Part shown: positions 37,052-45,979 of the stretch, piece after piece
Position numbering within the stretch: position 1 is the first letter of the stretch
How the letters are laid out: each line of letters opens with the position of its first letter
Source of the DNA: JACDER01 sp963842575
Lineage (GTDB): Bacteria > Actinomycetota > Thermoleophilia > Gaiellales > Gaiellaceae
Direction: 5' to 3'
DNA: 64,000 nt
NCBI GenBank assembly: GCA_963842575.1
Contig: CAWJGS010000001.1
Span: 186,001-250,000 of the forward strand
The notes under the pieces: generated by a model
Told to the model about the DNA's origin: nothing
Seen by the model: only the letters and a program-made list of their open reading frames with translations
Database searches by the model: none
Program-made: the position numbers and the translations under genes

Positions 37052-37822
37052 ATGACCGCCGCAATCGTCGCAGTCATCGCCATCGCAGTCCTCCTCGTCA
37101 TCTTCCTGTTCGCCGCGATCAAGGTGGCGCGCGAGTACGAGCGGGGCATCATCTTCCGGCTCGGCCGGTTGCTGCCCGAGCCGAAAGGACCGGGGCTCTT
37201 CCTGCTCATCCCGATCGTCGACCGCATGGTCAAGGTCGACCTGCGGACGATCACGCTGAACATCCCGCCGCAGGAAGTGATCACGAAGGACAACGTGCCG
37301 GTGCGCGTCAACGCGGTCGCCTACTTCCGGATCGTCGAGCCGAAGAACGCGATCGTCCAGGTCGAGAACTTCATGGTCGCGACCTCGCAGATCGCGCAGA
37401 CAACGCTGCGTGCGGTGCTCGGACAGCACGTTCTCGACGAGCTGCTGTCCGAGCGCGAGAAGATCAATTCGATCCTGCAGGAGATCATCGACGGGCAGAC
37501 CGCCCCGTGGGGCATCAAGATCTCGATCGTCGAGGTCAAGGACGTGGAGATCCCGAGCGGGATGCAGCGCGCCATGGCGCGGCAGGCCGAGGCCGAGCGC
37601 GAGCGGCGCGCGAAGGTGATCAACGCCGAGGGCGAGTTCCAGGCGTCCGAGCGGCTGAAGGACGCGGCGCTCGTGATCGAGGAGCACCCGATCGCGCTCC
37701 AGCTGCGCTACCTCCAGACGCTGCTCGAGATCGGGGCATCGAACGCGACCACGATCGTCTTCCCCGCGCCGATCGAGCTGATCAAGCCGTTCCTGCAGGG
37801 CGCCGGTAGCGACGGGAAGTGA
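37052..37822 (+). CDS. Slipin/stomatin-like SPFH protein
   Basis: 256 residues: one N-terminal membrane helix (to about 25), R-E-Y-E-R-G-I-I-F-R-L-G-R, the SPFH domain (about 30-200) and a short coiled coil rich in A, E and R. Forms membrane microdomain scaffolds; conserved next to NfeD proteases, as here. ATG 37052 with AAAGGA upstream. The stop overlaps the galT start as GTGA. Confidence 0.9.
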   Translation: MTAAIVAVIAIAVLLVIFLFAAIKVAREYERGIIFRLGRLLPEPKGPGLFLLIPIVDRMVKVDLRTITLNIPPQEVITKDNVPVRVNAVAYFRIVEPKNAIVQVENFMVATSQIAQTTLRAVLGQHVLDELLSEREKINSILQEIIDGQTAPWGIKISIVEVKDVEIPSGMQRAMARQAEAERERRAKVINAEGEFQASERLKDAALVIEEHPIALQLRYLQTLLEIGASNATTIVFPAPIELIKPFLQGAGSDGK

Positions 37823-38593
37823 CGCTCAGGCGAGACCCGGTCTCGGGCCGCCTCGTCGCCATCGCACCAGGCCGCGCCGGGCGGCCCGGCGCCGGCCGCG
37901 CGTTGATCGAGCCGGTCACGCCGGAGGAGCTCGACCAGTGCCCGTTCTGCCGCGGCCGTGAGGATCGGACGCCGCCCGAGACGCTGCGGCTGCCGGAGGG
38001 CGCGGAGGACTGGATCGTCCGCGTCGTTCCCAACCTCTATCCGGCGGTCGAGCGGCAGGAGGTCGTCATCCACTCACCGGAGCACAAGAGGTCCTTCGCC
38101 GAGCTGAGCGACCAGGAGCTCGAGCTCGTCGCGCAGGTCGTGCGGGATTCGGACGGCTCCTTCTGGCTGGTGAACGAAGGACAGTTGGCCGGCTCCAGCC
38201 TCCCGCATTCACACTCGCAGCTCGTCCTGGGTCGAACCGGCCGTTCCGGAGAACGCTGCAGGGGTCGTCGAGGTGCTCGCACACGACGAGCTCGTCGTCG
38301 CCGAGCGCGAGGGGCAGCGTGCCGTGGCGCATCCGGCGGGGCGGCTGCCGTACGAGCTGCTGATCGCCGCAGATGCGATCGGGATCGCGCTCTACCTCCT
38401 GCGCGATGTGGTCCGCCGTCTGCGCAAGGTCGAAGGGCCGGTGCCCTGGAACGCGTGGCTGCACCGCGGCGAGGATCCGCACATCGAAGTCGTGCCGCGC
38501 CTCACTGTGCTGGCGGGCCTGGAGCTCGGCGCCGGGATCTACGTCAACTCACTGGACCCGAGCGAGGCGGCTGCTCGTCTTCGGGCTCCGTGA
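37819..38593 (+). CDS. galT: Galactose-1-phosphate uridylyltransferase-like, frameshifted as read
   Basis: About 257 residues, HIT superfamily. It has an N-terminal zinc pair (C-P-F-C-R-G-R-E), P-N-L-Y-P-A-V and the active site S-L-P-H-S-H-S-Q-L-V, equivalent to H-P-H-G-Q of GalT. The frame breaks right after this motif. Removing one C at 38226-38227 gives Q-L-V-W-V-E-P-A-V-P-E-N-A and reaches the stop at 38593. At 257 residues it is shorter than classical GalT (about 340), so a related sugar-phosphate nucleotidyltransferase is possible. Confidence 0.78.
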
Positions 38594-39461
38594 GCCAGGC
38601 GCGCCACGCCTCCGGGTCGAGGAGGAGCCGGAACGCCCACGCGAGCTCCTCGGGGTCGTCCTCCCAGTGCATGTGCGCCGCCCTCAGGGCGACGCGGCAG
38701 ATCTGGCCGATCTTGCGCGCGGGCTCGACCATGGCCTCCAGCTCAGCGCGCGGCGCGAAGAGCGTGAACGGCTCGAGGTACGCGTCGCGGATCCGCGCGA
38801 TCTCCGGGGAGCCGACCGGGAGCTCGTGCTTGATCTCGATCACCCGCTGCGTGACCGTGAGCGTGAAGAACGGATGCGAGACGCAGGCGTCGCCCCAGTC
38901 CAGGAACCGGTAGGCGCCGCCGCGCACGAAGATGCTGCCGTGGGTGAAGTCGTCGTTGTTGATCGTCTCGGGCACCGGGCCCGCGGCGAGCTCGGCGCAC
39001 ACCTGCCGCACCTCCGGCGCAAGCGCACGTAGCCGCTCGTACTCCTCCTCCGTCTGACCCGACGACCGCTCGGCGATCAACGCCTCGTACGTCTCCGGGA
39101 GGCCGGCCGAGCGTCGGTCGAATGCTCCCGCCTCGACGAGCCGTTCCGCGTCGGACATGGCGGCGATCTGCAGCTCGGCATAGAGAGGAAGGGACTCCTC
39201 CCAGTAGCGCGTGTCGAGATCGCGGTCGAGGACCGAGTCGAGCGGCTCGCCGGCGTCGCGCATGAGCATGCGCCCGTCCTCGTCCGCGAAAAGCACCTCG
39301 GTGACGAGCTCCGGCCGCCGGCCGGCCAGGATCTCGATCAGGCGATATTCGTGGGCCACTTCCGGCGCCGGCTCCTTGAAGAAGAGCGTCCCCTCGGCCG
39401 TCGGGACGCGCAGGACGGTCGCCCAGGGCCGTACCCGCTGCTCTTCGATCGGCCCGGTCAC
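38544..39461 (-). CDS. APH-like phosphotransferase-family protein
   Basis: 305 residues with the aminoglycoside/choline kinase fold: L-F-F-K-E-P with the ATP-contacting Lys near residue 29, I-N-N-D-D-F-T-H-G-S-I-F-V in place of the H-x-D-x-x-x-x-N loop, and Y-R-F-L-D-W-G-D-A with the Mg-binding Asp. The loop departs from H-G-D, so activity is uncertain. A small-molecule kinase is more likely than a resistance enzyme. It overlaps the convergent galT by 50 bases and is 31 bases past gyrA on the same strand side. Confidence 0.72.
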   Translation of the reverse strand: MTGPIEEQRVRPWATVLRVPTAEGTLFFKEPAPEVAHEYRLIEILAGRRPELVTEVLFADEDGRMLMRDAGEPLDSVLDRDLDTRYWEESLPLYAELQIAAMSDAERLVEAGAFDRRSAGLPETYEALIAERSSGQTEEEYERLRALAPEVRQVCAELAAGPVPETINNDDFTHGSIFVRGGAYRFLDWGDACVSHPFFTLTVTQRVIEIKHELPVGSPEIARIRDAYLEPFTLFAPRAELEAMVEPARKIGQICRVALRAAHMHWEDDPEELAWAFRLLLDPEAWRAWLTEPEDEQPPRSGPVS

Positions 39462-39492
39462 GTCGACACGCGACCGGATCCACTCTTCCTGG

Positions 39493-42000
39493 CTAGGAGT
39501 CGCCGTTCTCCCCGGCGGGCTCGACGACGGGATCGCCGTTCTCTTCGCCCGAGTCGACCACCGGCGCGAGCGCCGAGACCGTCTCGCCGTCGCGCAGGCG
39601 CATCACGATCACACCCTGGGTGGCGCGGCCCGAGCGCTTGATGCCGTCCGCGGGCATCTTGATCACGGTGCCGCCGGTCGAGATGAGCATGACCTGGTAC
39701 ACGTCCTCGACGACGCGGGCGCCGGCGAGCTGGCCCTTCGCCTCGGTCAGCTGGACGGTCTTCACGCCGAGACCGCCACGACCCTTGCACGGGTAGTCGG
39801 AGACGGGCGTGCGCTTGCCGTAGCCGTTCTCGGTCACGACGAGGAGGTCCGCGCCGAGCGACGCGATCCCCGCCGCGATGACCTCGTCGCCCGCGCGCAG
39901 CTTCATCCCCCGGACGCCCTCGGTCGCGCGGCCCATCGGCCTCGCGTCCTTCTCGCTGAAACGGATGGCCTGGCCTTTGCGGGAGACGAGCATGATGTCG
40001 TCATCGCCGTCGGAGTGGAGGACGTCGACGAGCTCGTCGTCCTCGCGGAGCTTGATCGCGATGATCCCGTCCGCCTTGAGCTGAGTGTTGTAGTCCTGGA
40101 ACTTGCTCTTCTTGACGACGCCCTTCTTCGTCGCGAGCGTCAGGTACTCGGCCTCTGTGAAATCGCGTGTCGCGATGACGGCCCGGATCTTCTCCTCCTG
40201 CGAGAACGGGAGCAGGTTGACGACCGCGCGGCCCTTCGACTGGCGCGAGCCGAGCGGCAGCTCGTGCACCTTCAGCCGGTAGACCTTGCCGACGGTTGTG
40301 AAGAAGAGAACGTAGTCATGCGTGGAGGCGACGATCAGGTGCTCGATGTAGTCGTCCTCCTTCAGGTCCATGCCCATGACGCCGATGCCGCCACGGCGCT
40401 GCTCGCGATAGGTGGTGACCGGGAGGCGCTTGATGTAGCCGGAGCGCGTGATCGCGATGACCATGTCCTCCTCGGCGATCAGGTCCTCGAGCTCGAGCTC
40501 GCCCTCGGCGGCGACGATCTCGGTCCGGCGGTCGTCGTTGCGGCCGTACACCTGCTTGATCTCGAGCAGCTCCTCGCGTACGACAGCGTCGATGCGCGCC
40601 GTGTCGCCGAGGATCGCGCGCAGCTCGGCGATCCGCTCCTGCAGGTCCGCGTGCTCGTCCTCGATCCGCTTGCGTTCGAGGCCCGTCAGGCGCTGCAGGC
40701 GCATCTCGAGGATGGCCTGCGCCTGGATCTCGGTCAGGGCGAAGGACTCCATCAGGCCCGTGCGCGCCTCGTCCACGTCGGCCGAGCCGCGGATCAGCGC
40801 GATCACCGCGTCGAGGTTGTCGAGCGCCTTGAGGTAGCCCTCGAGGACGTGCGCCCGGGCCTCGGCACGGCGCAGCTCGTACTTGGACCGGCGCGTGACG
40901 ATCTCGCGCTGGAAGTCGAGGTAATGCTGGAGCTGGTCGCGTAGCGGCAGGGTGCGCGGCACGCCTTCGACAAGCGCAACGGCGTTGTAGCCGAACGTCG
41001 TCTGAAGTGCCGTGTGCTTGAACAGCTTGTTGAGGACGACCTGCGGGATCGCGTCACGCTTGATGTCGATCTGGATCCTCATCCCGGACTTGTCGGAGTG
41101 GTCGTTGACGTCCGAGACCTCCGGGATCGTGCCGTCCTTGACGAGCTCCGCGATCTTCTTGATCACGCCGTCGTCGCCGCTCTTCTTCACGGTGTAGGGG
41201 AGCTCGCTGACGATGACCGCCGTCTTACCGCCGCGCAGCTCTTCGATGTGGGCGCGCGCGCGGACGACGATGCGGCCGCGGCCAGACCGGTACGCCTCCT
41301 TGATCCCGTCGCGGCCGAGGATGATGCCGCCGGTCGGAAAGTCAGGGCCCTTGATGTGCCGCGTCAGGCGCTCCACGTCGATCGTCGGCTCATCGATCAT
41401 CGCGATGAGCGCATCCACGACCTCCCCGAGGTTGTGCGGCGGCATGTTCGTCGCCATTCCGACCGCGATCCCGGCAGACCCGTTGACGAGCAGGTTCGGA
41501 AAGCGGGACGGGAGGACATCGGGCTGTCGCTTCGTCTCGTCGTAGTTGGGGACGAAATCGACCGTGTCCGCGTCGATGTCGCGCAACATCTCGGCCGCCA
41601 TACGGGTAAGCCGCGCTTCGGTGTAGCGGTAGGCGGCGGCGGGATACCCGTCGATGTTGCCGAAGTTGCCCTGGCCGTCGACCATCGGGTAGCGCATCGA
41701 GAAGGGCTGCGCCAGGCGGACGAGCGTGTCGTAGATGGCGCTGTCGCCGTGTGGGTGGTAGTTCCCCATGACCTCGCCCACGATCCGCGCACACTTGATC
41801 CGCGGGCGGTTCGGCTGCAGTCCGAGCTCGTGCATCGTGTAGAGGATCCGGCGGTGGACGGGCTTCAGCCCGTCGCGCACGTCCGGGAGAGCCCGCGACA
41901 CGATGACCGACATGGCGTAGTCGAGGAAGCTCGAGCGCATCTCCTGCTCGAGCTCGCGCGACTCGATGCGGCCTGGTCCTAGGGGTTCGATCGTGGACAT
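39493..42000 (-). CDS. gyrA: DNA gyrase subunit A
   Basis: 835 residues. Breakage-reunion domain with catalytic Tyr126 in A-Y-R-Y-T-E-A-R; the quinolone region reads H-P-H-G-D-S-A-I-Y-D (Ser87, Asp91), the susceptible type. The C-terminal beta-pinwheel carries the GyrA box as Q-R-R-G-G-I-G. It wraps and passes DNA for negative supercoiling with GyrB. ATG 42000 has AAGGAG upstream. 10 bases after gyrB. No intein is present. Confidence 0.97.
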   Translation of the reverse strand: MSTIEPLGPGRIESRELEQEMRSSFLDYAMSVIVSRALPDVRDGLKPVHRRILYTMHELGLQPNRPRIKCARIVGEVMGNYHPHGDSAIYDTLVRLAQPFSMRYPMVDGQGNFGNIDGYPAAAYRYTEARLTRMAAEMLRDIDADTVDFVPNYDETKRQPDVLPSRFPNLLVNGSAGIAVGMATNMPPHNLGEVVDALIAMIDEPTIDVERLTRHIKGPDFPTGGIILGRDGIKEAYRSGRGRIVVRARAHIEELRGGKTAVIVSELPYTVKKSGDDGVIKKIAELVKDGTIPEVSDVNDHSDKSGMRIQIDIKRDAIPQVVLNKLFKHTALQTTFGYNAVALVEGVPRTLPLRDQLQHYLDFQREIVTRRSKYELRRAEARAHVLEGYLKALDNLDAVIALIRGSADVDEARTGLMESFALTEIQAQAILEMRLQRLTGLERKRIEDEHADLQERIAELRAILGDTARIDAVVREELLEIKQVYGRNDDRRTEIVAAEGELELEDLIAEEDMVIAITRSGYIKRLPVTTYREQRRGGIGVMGMDLKEDDYIEHLIVASTHDYVLFFTTVGKVYRLKVHELPLGSRQSKGRAVVNLLPFSQEEKIRAVIATRDFTEAEYLTLATKKGVVKKSKFQDYNTQLKADGIIAIKLREDDELVDVLHSDGDDDIMLVSRKGQAIRFSEKDARPMGRATEGVRGMKLRAGDEVIAAGIASLGADLLVVTENGYGKRTPVSDYPCKGRGGLGVKTVQLTEAKGQLAGARVVEDVYQVMLISTGGTVIKMPADGIKRSGRATQGVIVMRLRDGETVSALAPVVDSGEENGDPVVEPAGENGDS

Positions 42001-42010
42001 TCGGCGCTCC

Positions 42011-44398
42011 TTACACGTCCAAGAACTGGACGTTCTTTGCGTTCTTCTCGATGAACTCGCGCCGCGGCTCGACCTGGTCACCCATGAGCATGGAGAAGAT
42101 CTCGTCGGCGAGAACGGCGTCCTCGACGTCCACGCGCACGAGCATGCGCTTGGCCGGGTTCATCGTCGTCTCGGCGAGCTCGTCCGCGTCCATCTCGCCG
42201 AGGCCCTTGAAGCGGCTGACCTGGATGCCCTCCTTGGCCAGCTCGAGCGCGCCGCTGCGCAGCTCCTCGAACGTCTCGGACCCGCGGCTCTTCTTGCCGA
42301 AGCCGACCTTGAAGGGCGGGTTGCCGACGATGTCCACCAGCTTCGTGTAGGCGCGGCGCAGGCCTGCGTAGGCAGGCGATGAGAGGAGGTCCAGCGGGAC
42401 GACCACATGCGAGGCGGCGTTCGTCTCGTTCTCGACCACCTTGATCCGGACTCCGCCTTCCACGCGATCCTCCACGGTGAGGTCGTACCCGTTCGGCGGA
42501 ACCGCCTTGAGGATCGCCTCGACGTCGTCGAGCTGGGTCGCCTCGGTTTCGACGAGCCGGTGTTCCACGACGAACCGGGCCGGCGCAGCGCCGTAGTCGG
42601 CGCGCAGCTTCGACAGCCAGCCGTCGAACTCGTGCAGGGCGTGCACGAACCTGCCGTACCGGGTCTGCGTGAGCGTCTGGCTCTTTCCGTCGCGGTCGGA
42701 GACCTCCATGTCCTTGATGCGCTCGCGCACGAGCAAGTCCTCGAACTGCGACTCCTTCTCCACGTACTGCTCGCGGCCGCCGATCTTGACGCGGTAGAGC
42801 GGCGGGACGGCGATGTACACGTGCCCGCGCTCGACCAGCTCCGGCATCTGGCGGTACAGGAAGGTGAGGATCAGCGTGCGAATGTGGGCCCCGTCCACGT
42901 CGGCGTCGGTCATGACGATGATCCGGTGATAGCGGAGCTTCGCGATGTCGAAGTCCTCGCCGATTCCCGTGCCGAGCGCGGTGATCATCGACTGGATCTC
43001 GAGGTTCGAGAGCACCTTGTTGAGCCGGTTCTTCTCGGAGTTGATCACCTTGCCGCGCAGCGGCAGGATCGCCTGGAAGGTGCGGTCGCGGCCGTCGACC
43101 GCGGAGCCGCCGGCGGAGTTGCCCTCGACGAGGAAGAGCTCCGCGGACTCCGGATCCTGGATCTGGCAGTCCGCAAGCTTGCCGGGAAGCGAAGCCGAGT
43201 CGAGCGCGCCCTTCCGGCGCGTCAGGTCGCGTGCCTGGCGCGCGGCCTTGCGGGCACGTGCGGCGTCGATCGCCTTCTTGACGATCCGGTTCGCCTCGGT
43301 CGGATGCTCCTCGAGAAACTCGGCCAGCCGCGCGTTCACCGTCCGCTCCACCATGCCCCGCACCCACGGGTTGCCGAGCTTGGTCTTCGTCTGGCCCTCG
43401 AACTGCGGCTCGCGGAGCTTCACGGAGATGACCGCGGCGAGACCCTCGCGCACGTCCTCGCCCTCGAGGTTGTCCTCCTTCTCCTTGAGCAGGTTCTTCG
43501 CGCGCGCGTAGTCGTTCAGCGTCTTCGTCAGCGCGGCGCGGAAGCCGGAGAGGTGCGAGCCGCCCTCCGTGGTGTTGATGTTGTTCGCGAAGGAGAAGAT
43601 CGACTCCACGTAGAGGCGGTTCCACTGCATCGCGACCTCGACGGCGCCCTGCTCTTCCTCGCCCTCGAAGTAGATGACGTGCTTGTGGATCGGGTCCTTC
43701 GCCGCGTTGACGTGCGAGACGAAGTCCCTGATGCCGCCGTCGTACTTGAACTCGACCCGCTCGCCGCCGGCGCGCTCGTCGGTGAGGACGATGTGCATGC
43801 CCTTGGTGAGGAACGCGGTCTCGCGCAGGCGCTGGGTGAGGACCTCGGCGTCCCACTCGATCCCGTCCGTGAAGATCTCCGCGTCCGGGAGGAAGCTGAT
43901 GACGGTGCCCGTGCCCTGAGTGACCCCGACCTTCTTGAGCTCGGTCTGGGGCTCCCCACGCGCGAACTCCTGGCGGTAGATCTTGCCGTCGCGATGGACG
44001 TCGGCGACCAGCCATTCGGAGAGCGCGTTCACGACCGAGACGCCGACGCCGTGCAGCCCGCCGGACACCTTGTACCCGTCGCCGCCGAACTTTCCGCCTG
44101 CGTGGAGCTTCGTCAGGACGACCGTCAGCGCCGGCAGCCCCTGCTCCTTCATCACCTCGATGGGGATCCCGCGGCCGTGATCCGTGACCGTCACGGAGTT
44201 GTCCGGATGGATGACGACCTCGGAGTAGTCGTTGTGCCCACCTAGGGCTTCATCGACAGCATTGTCGACCACCTCGAACACGAGATGGTGGAGACCTCTC
44301 GGGCCGGTCGAGCCGATGTACATCCCGGGCCTGAGCCGGACCGGCTCGAGACCCTCGAGGACGGTGATGTCTTTTGCGGTGTAGGTCGCTTCAGTCAT
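42011..44398 (-). CDS. gyrB: DNA gyrase subunit B
   Basis: 795 residues. GHKL ATPase (E-V-V-D-N-A-V-D-E-A, D-H-G-R-G-I-P, G-G-L-H-G-V-G), transducer, Toprim (E-G-N-S-A-G-G-S-A; D-A-D-V-D-G-A-H-I) and a C-terminal tail Q-F-L-D-V. Residues about 560-700 insert a longer segment than in the shortest actinobacterial GyrB. ATG 44398 begins the conserved M-T-E-A-T-Y. No good ribosome site precedes it; instead a seven-T run and hairpin end 11 bases upstream. Confidence 0.97.
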   Translation of the reverse strand: MTEATYTAKDITVLEGLEPVRLRPGMYIGSTGPRGLHHLVFEVVDNAVDEALGGHNDYSEVVIHPDNSVTVTDHGRGIPIEVMKEQGLPALTVVLTKLHAGGKFGGDGYKVSGGLHGVGVSVVNALSEWLVADVHRDGKIYRQEFARGEPQTELKKVGVTQGTGTVISFLPDAEIFTDGIEWDAEVLTQRLRETAFLTKGMHIVLTDERAGGERVEFKYDGGIRDFVSHVNAAKDPIHKHVIYFEGEEEQGAVEVAMQWNRLYVESIFSFANNINTTEGGSHLSGFRAALTKTLNDYARAKNLLKEKEDNLEGEDVREGLAAVISVKLREPQFEGQTKTKLGNPWVRGMVERTVNARLAEFLEEHPTEANRIVKKAIDAARARKAARQARDLTRRKGALDSASLPGKLADCQIQDPESAELFLVEGNSAGGSAVDGRDRTFQAILPLRGKVINSEKNRLNKVLSNLEIQSMITALGTGIGEDFDIAKLRYHRIIVMTDADVDGAHIRTLILTFLYRQMPELVERGHVYIAVPPLYRVKIGGREQYVEKESQFEDLLVRERIKDMEVSDRDGKSQTLTQTRYGRFVHALHEFDGWLSKLRADYGAAPARFVVEHRLVETEATQLDDVEAILKAVPPNGYDLTVEDRVEGGVRIKVVENETNAASHVVVPLDLLSSPAYAGLRRAYTKLVDIVGNPPFKVGFGKKSRGSETFEELRSGALELAKEGIQVSRFKGLGEMDADELAETTMNPAKRMLVRVDVEDAVLADEIFSMLMGDQVEPRREFIEKNAKNVQFLDV

Positions 44399-44409
44399 GC
44401 TGGCGTCAC

Positions 44410-44442
44410 AAAAAAAGCCCTGCAAATCCCACGATTCCGGGC
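44410..44442 (-). terminator. Intrinsic-terminator-like hairpin before gyrB
   Basis: On the minus strand GCCC pairs with GGGC, and AATC with GATT inside it; seven T follow directly (44410-44416 as A on the plus strand). It is the only long T tract seen after a hairpin in the window. It lies after the DUF721 stop and 11 bases before the gyrB ATG, too close for a promoter between, so it would act as an attenuator or leave a U-rich leader. Confidence 0.5.
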
Positions 44443-44455
44443 GGAATTAAGTCTA

Positions 44456-44918
44456 TCAGAGCGAGCGGTCGGAAGAAGCTCGTGCGAGGCTTGCCGCAGC
44501 CGCTCGGGAGATGAGCTCCCGCAGCTCCGAATCGTCTACTTGTGCAGCAATTTTAGCCGCTCGGGACCGGTCGGCCGCGGAGGGGGAGGGCGAAACTCTT
44601 CCCTCTTTCCTGACGTTTTGTGCACTCGTTTCCGGCAGAGGGCCGGGCGCGAAGCGCAGACGGCGCGGCTGGGCCTCGCCGAGCGCGTGTGCGAGGCGCG
44701 CGGCGATCTCAGGCTCGAGCTGCGCGAGCTCGAAGGCCCACGGCGACGAGCTGACCGTTACGTGCAGCGTTCCATCCCGTCCCAGCCGCGCCGGCCACGA
44801 GTTCGCGGTGATCGAGTCGCCCACGACCCCCGGCCACGCGGCCACGACCTCGGCCATTCCGCCGGCTGGGCCGAAGCGGGAGAGCTCGCTGCGGACGTCG
44901 CTGGCCGATTCGCTCCAC
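44456..44918 (-). CDS. DUF721-family protein, frameshifted as read
   Basis: About 153 residues, the small protein often found between recF and gyrB in actinobacteria. Core: M-A-E-V-V-A-A-W-P-G-V-V-G-D-S-I and L-H-V-T-V-S-S-S-P-W-A-F-E-L-A-Q-L. The open frame lacks an N-terminus. Removing one C at 44905-44906 (plus strand) yields a GTG start at 44918, V-E-R-I-A-S-D-V-R-S-E-L-S-R-F, and a TAGTG overlap with recF. The C-terminal half is basic and Ser/Ala-rich. Likely a DNA- or RNA-binding helper of replication; function unproven. Confidence 0.75.
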
Positions 44919-45979
44919 TACGCGGCCCTCGCCATTCCGGGAGACACCTCGATCAGCTGGTCCGGCGCAGTCGGGAGCGCATCCGCGGACGTCGCCGTGA
45001 CGAGGCTCTGACCCACCCGGCGGATCCGCTCCGCCAGCGTCCGCCGCCGTGTCTCGTCGAGCTCGGACAGAACGTCGTCGAGCAACAGCAGCGGCGGGAC
45101 CGAGCGCTCGCTCAGCAGCTCCGCCTCGCCGAGCAAGAGCGCGAGGACCGACACACGCTGCTCGCCCTGTGAGCCGAAGCGGCGCAGGTCGCGGCCGCCG
45201 GCGAGAATCGCGATGTCGTGCAGGTGCGGCCCGAGCCCGGTCGCGCCGCGCTCGAGATCGCGTTGGAGACGCGCCTCGAGCTCTTCCGCGGTCGGAGGCT
45301 CCCCCTGATAGGCCAGTGACCCCGCCTCGAGCCCGAGTGCCGCCGCATGCCCGGCGAACGCCGGCGCGAGCCGCTCGAGCGTCTCCGCGCGGGCAGCAAC
45401 GAGCGAGGCACCGAGCTCCGCGACGCGCTGCGTCCATGGGGCGAGAGCGTCCCTGGACGAGAGCGAGGCGGCCACGCGCCTGAGCGCGGCGTTCCGCTGG
45501 CCGACCGCGGCCGCGTACTCGACGGGAAGCGTGGCACGCGCCGGGAAGAGCCGAGCGAGCACGCGGTCGAAATACGCGCGCCGCACGACGGGCGAGCCCT
45601 TGACGATCGAGAGCCGGTCGGGCGTGAACACGAGCGCCGCCACCTCTCCGCGCAACTGCTCGGCGGCCCGCAGCGGGGCGCCGTTCACCTTCGCCTTCTT
45701 CCCCGCCCGTAGCTGAAGCGTCACGTCGAGCTCCACCGGCGAGCGTCCCCGCTCGCCCCGCAGCGCGATCCGCCCCGCATCCGCGCCCAGGCGGATCACC
45801 TCCGCGTCGCTGCGCGTGCGTGGCGAGAACCCCTGCGAGCCGACATGCACCGCCTCGAGCAGGTTCGTCTTCCCCACCCCGTTCGGGCCGACGATCAGGA
45901 CGAGGCCCGGCAGGAGGTCGAGGTCGAGCCGCTCGTACGAGCGGATGGCGCGGAGCGAGACCTGGCGAAGAAGCGTCAG
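44918..45979 (-). CDS. recF: DNA replication and repair protein RecF
   Basis: 353 residues, SMC-like ATPase that loads RecA at gaps. Walker A G-P-N-G-V-G-K-T-N is at residues 31-39, the signature L-R-R-F-G-S-Q-G-E-Q-R near 280, Walker B P-L-L-L-L-D-D-V-L-S-E-L-D. The only start giving a complete N-terminus (L-T-L-L-R-Q-V-S-L-R-A-I-R-S-Y) is CTG 45979, which overlaps the dnaN stop as CTGA. GTG 45877 lies inside Walker A and is rejected. Confidence 0.93.
   Translation of the reverse strand: MTLLRQVSLRAIRSYERLDLDLLPGLVLIVGPNGVGKTNLLEAVHVGSQGFSPRTRSDAEVIRLGADAGRIALRGERGRSPVELDVTLQLRAGKKAKVNGAPLRAAEQLRGEVAALVFTPDRLSIVKGSPVVRRAYFDRVLARLFPARATLPVEYAAAVGQRNAALRRVAASLSSRDALAPWTQRVAELGASLVAARAETLERLAPAFAGHAAALGLEAGSLAYQGEPPTAEELEARLQRDLERGATGLGPHLHDIAILAGGRDLRRFGSQGEQRVSVLALLLGEAELLSERSVPPLLLLDDVLSELDETRRRTLAERIRRVGQSLVTATSADALPTAPDQLIEVSPGMARAA

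Noticed and set aside
34575..37055. 826-codon frame covering fabH antisense and nfeD out of frame
   Set aside because: Joins two unrelated shadow regions and has no coherent product.
39493..44398. Possible intein in gyrA or gyrB
   Set aside because: Both proteins are continuous through their active-site motifs and are of normal length.
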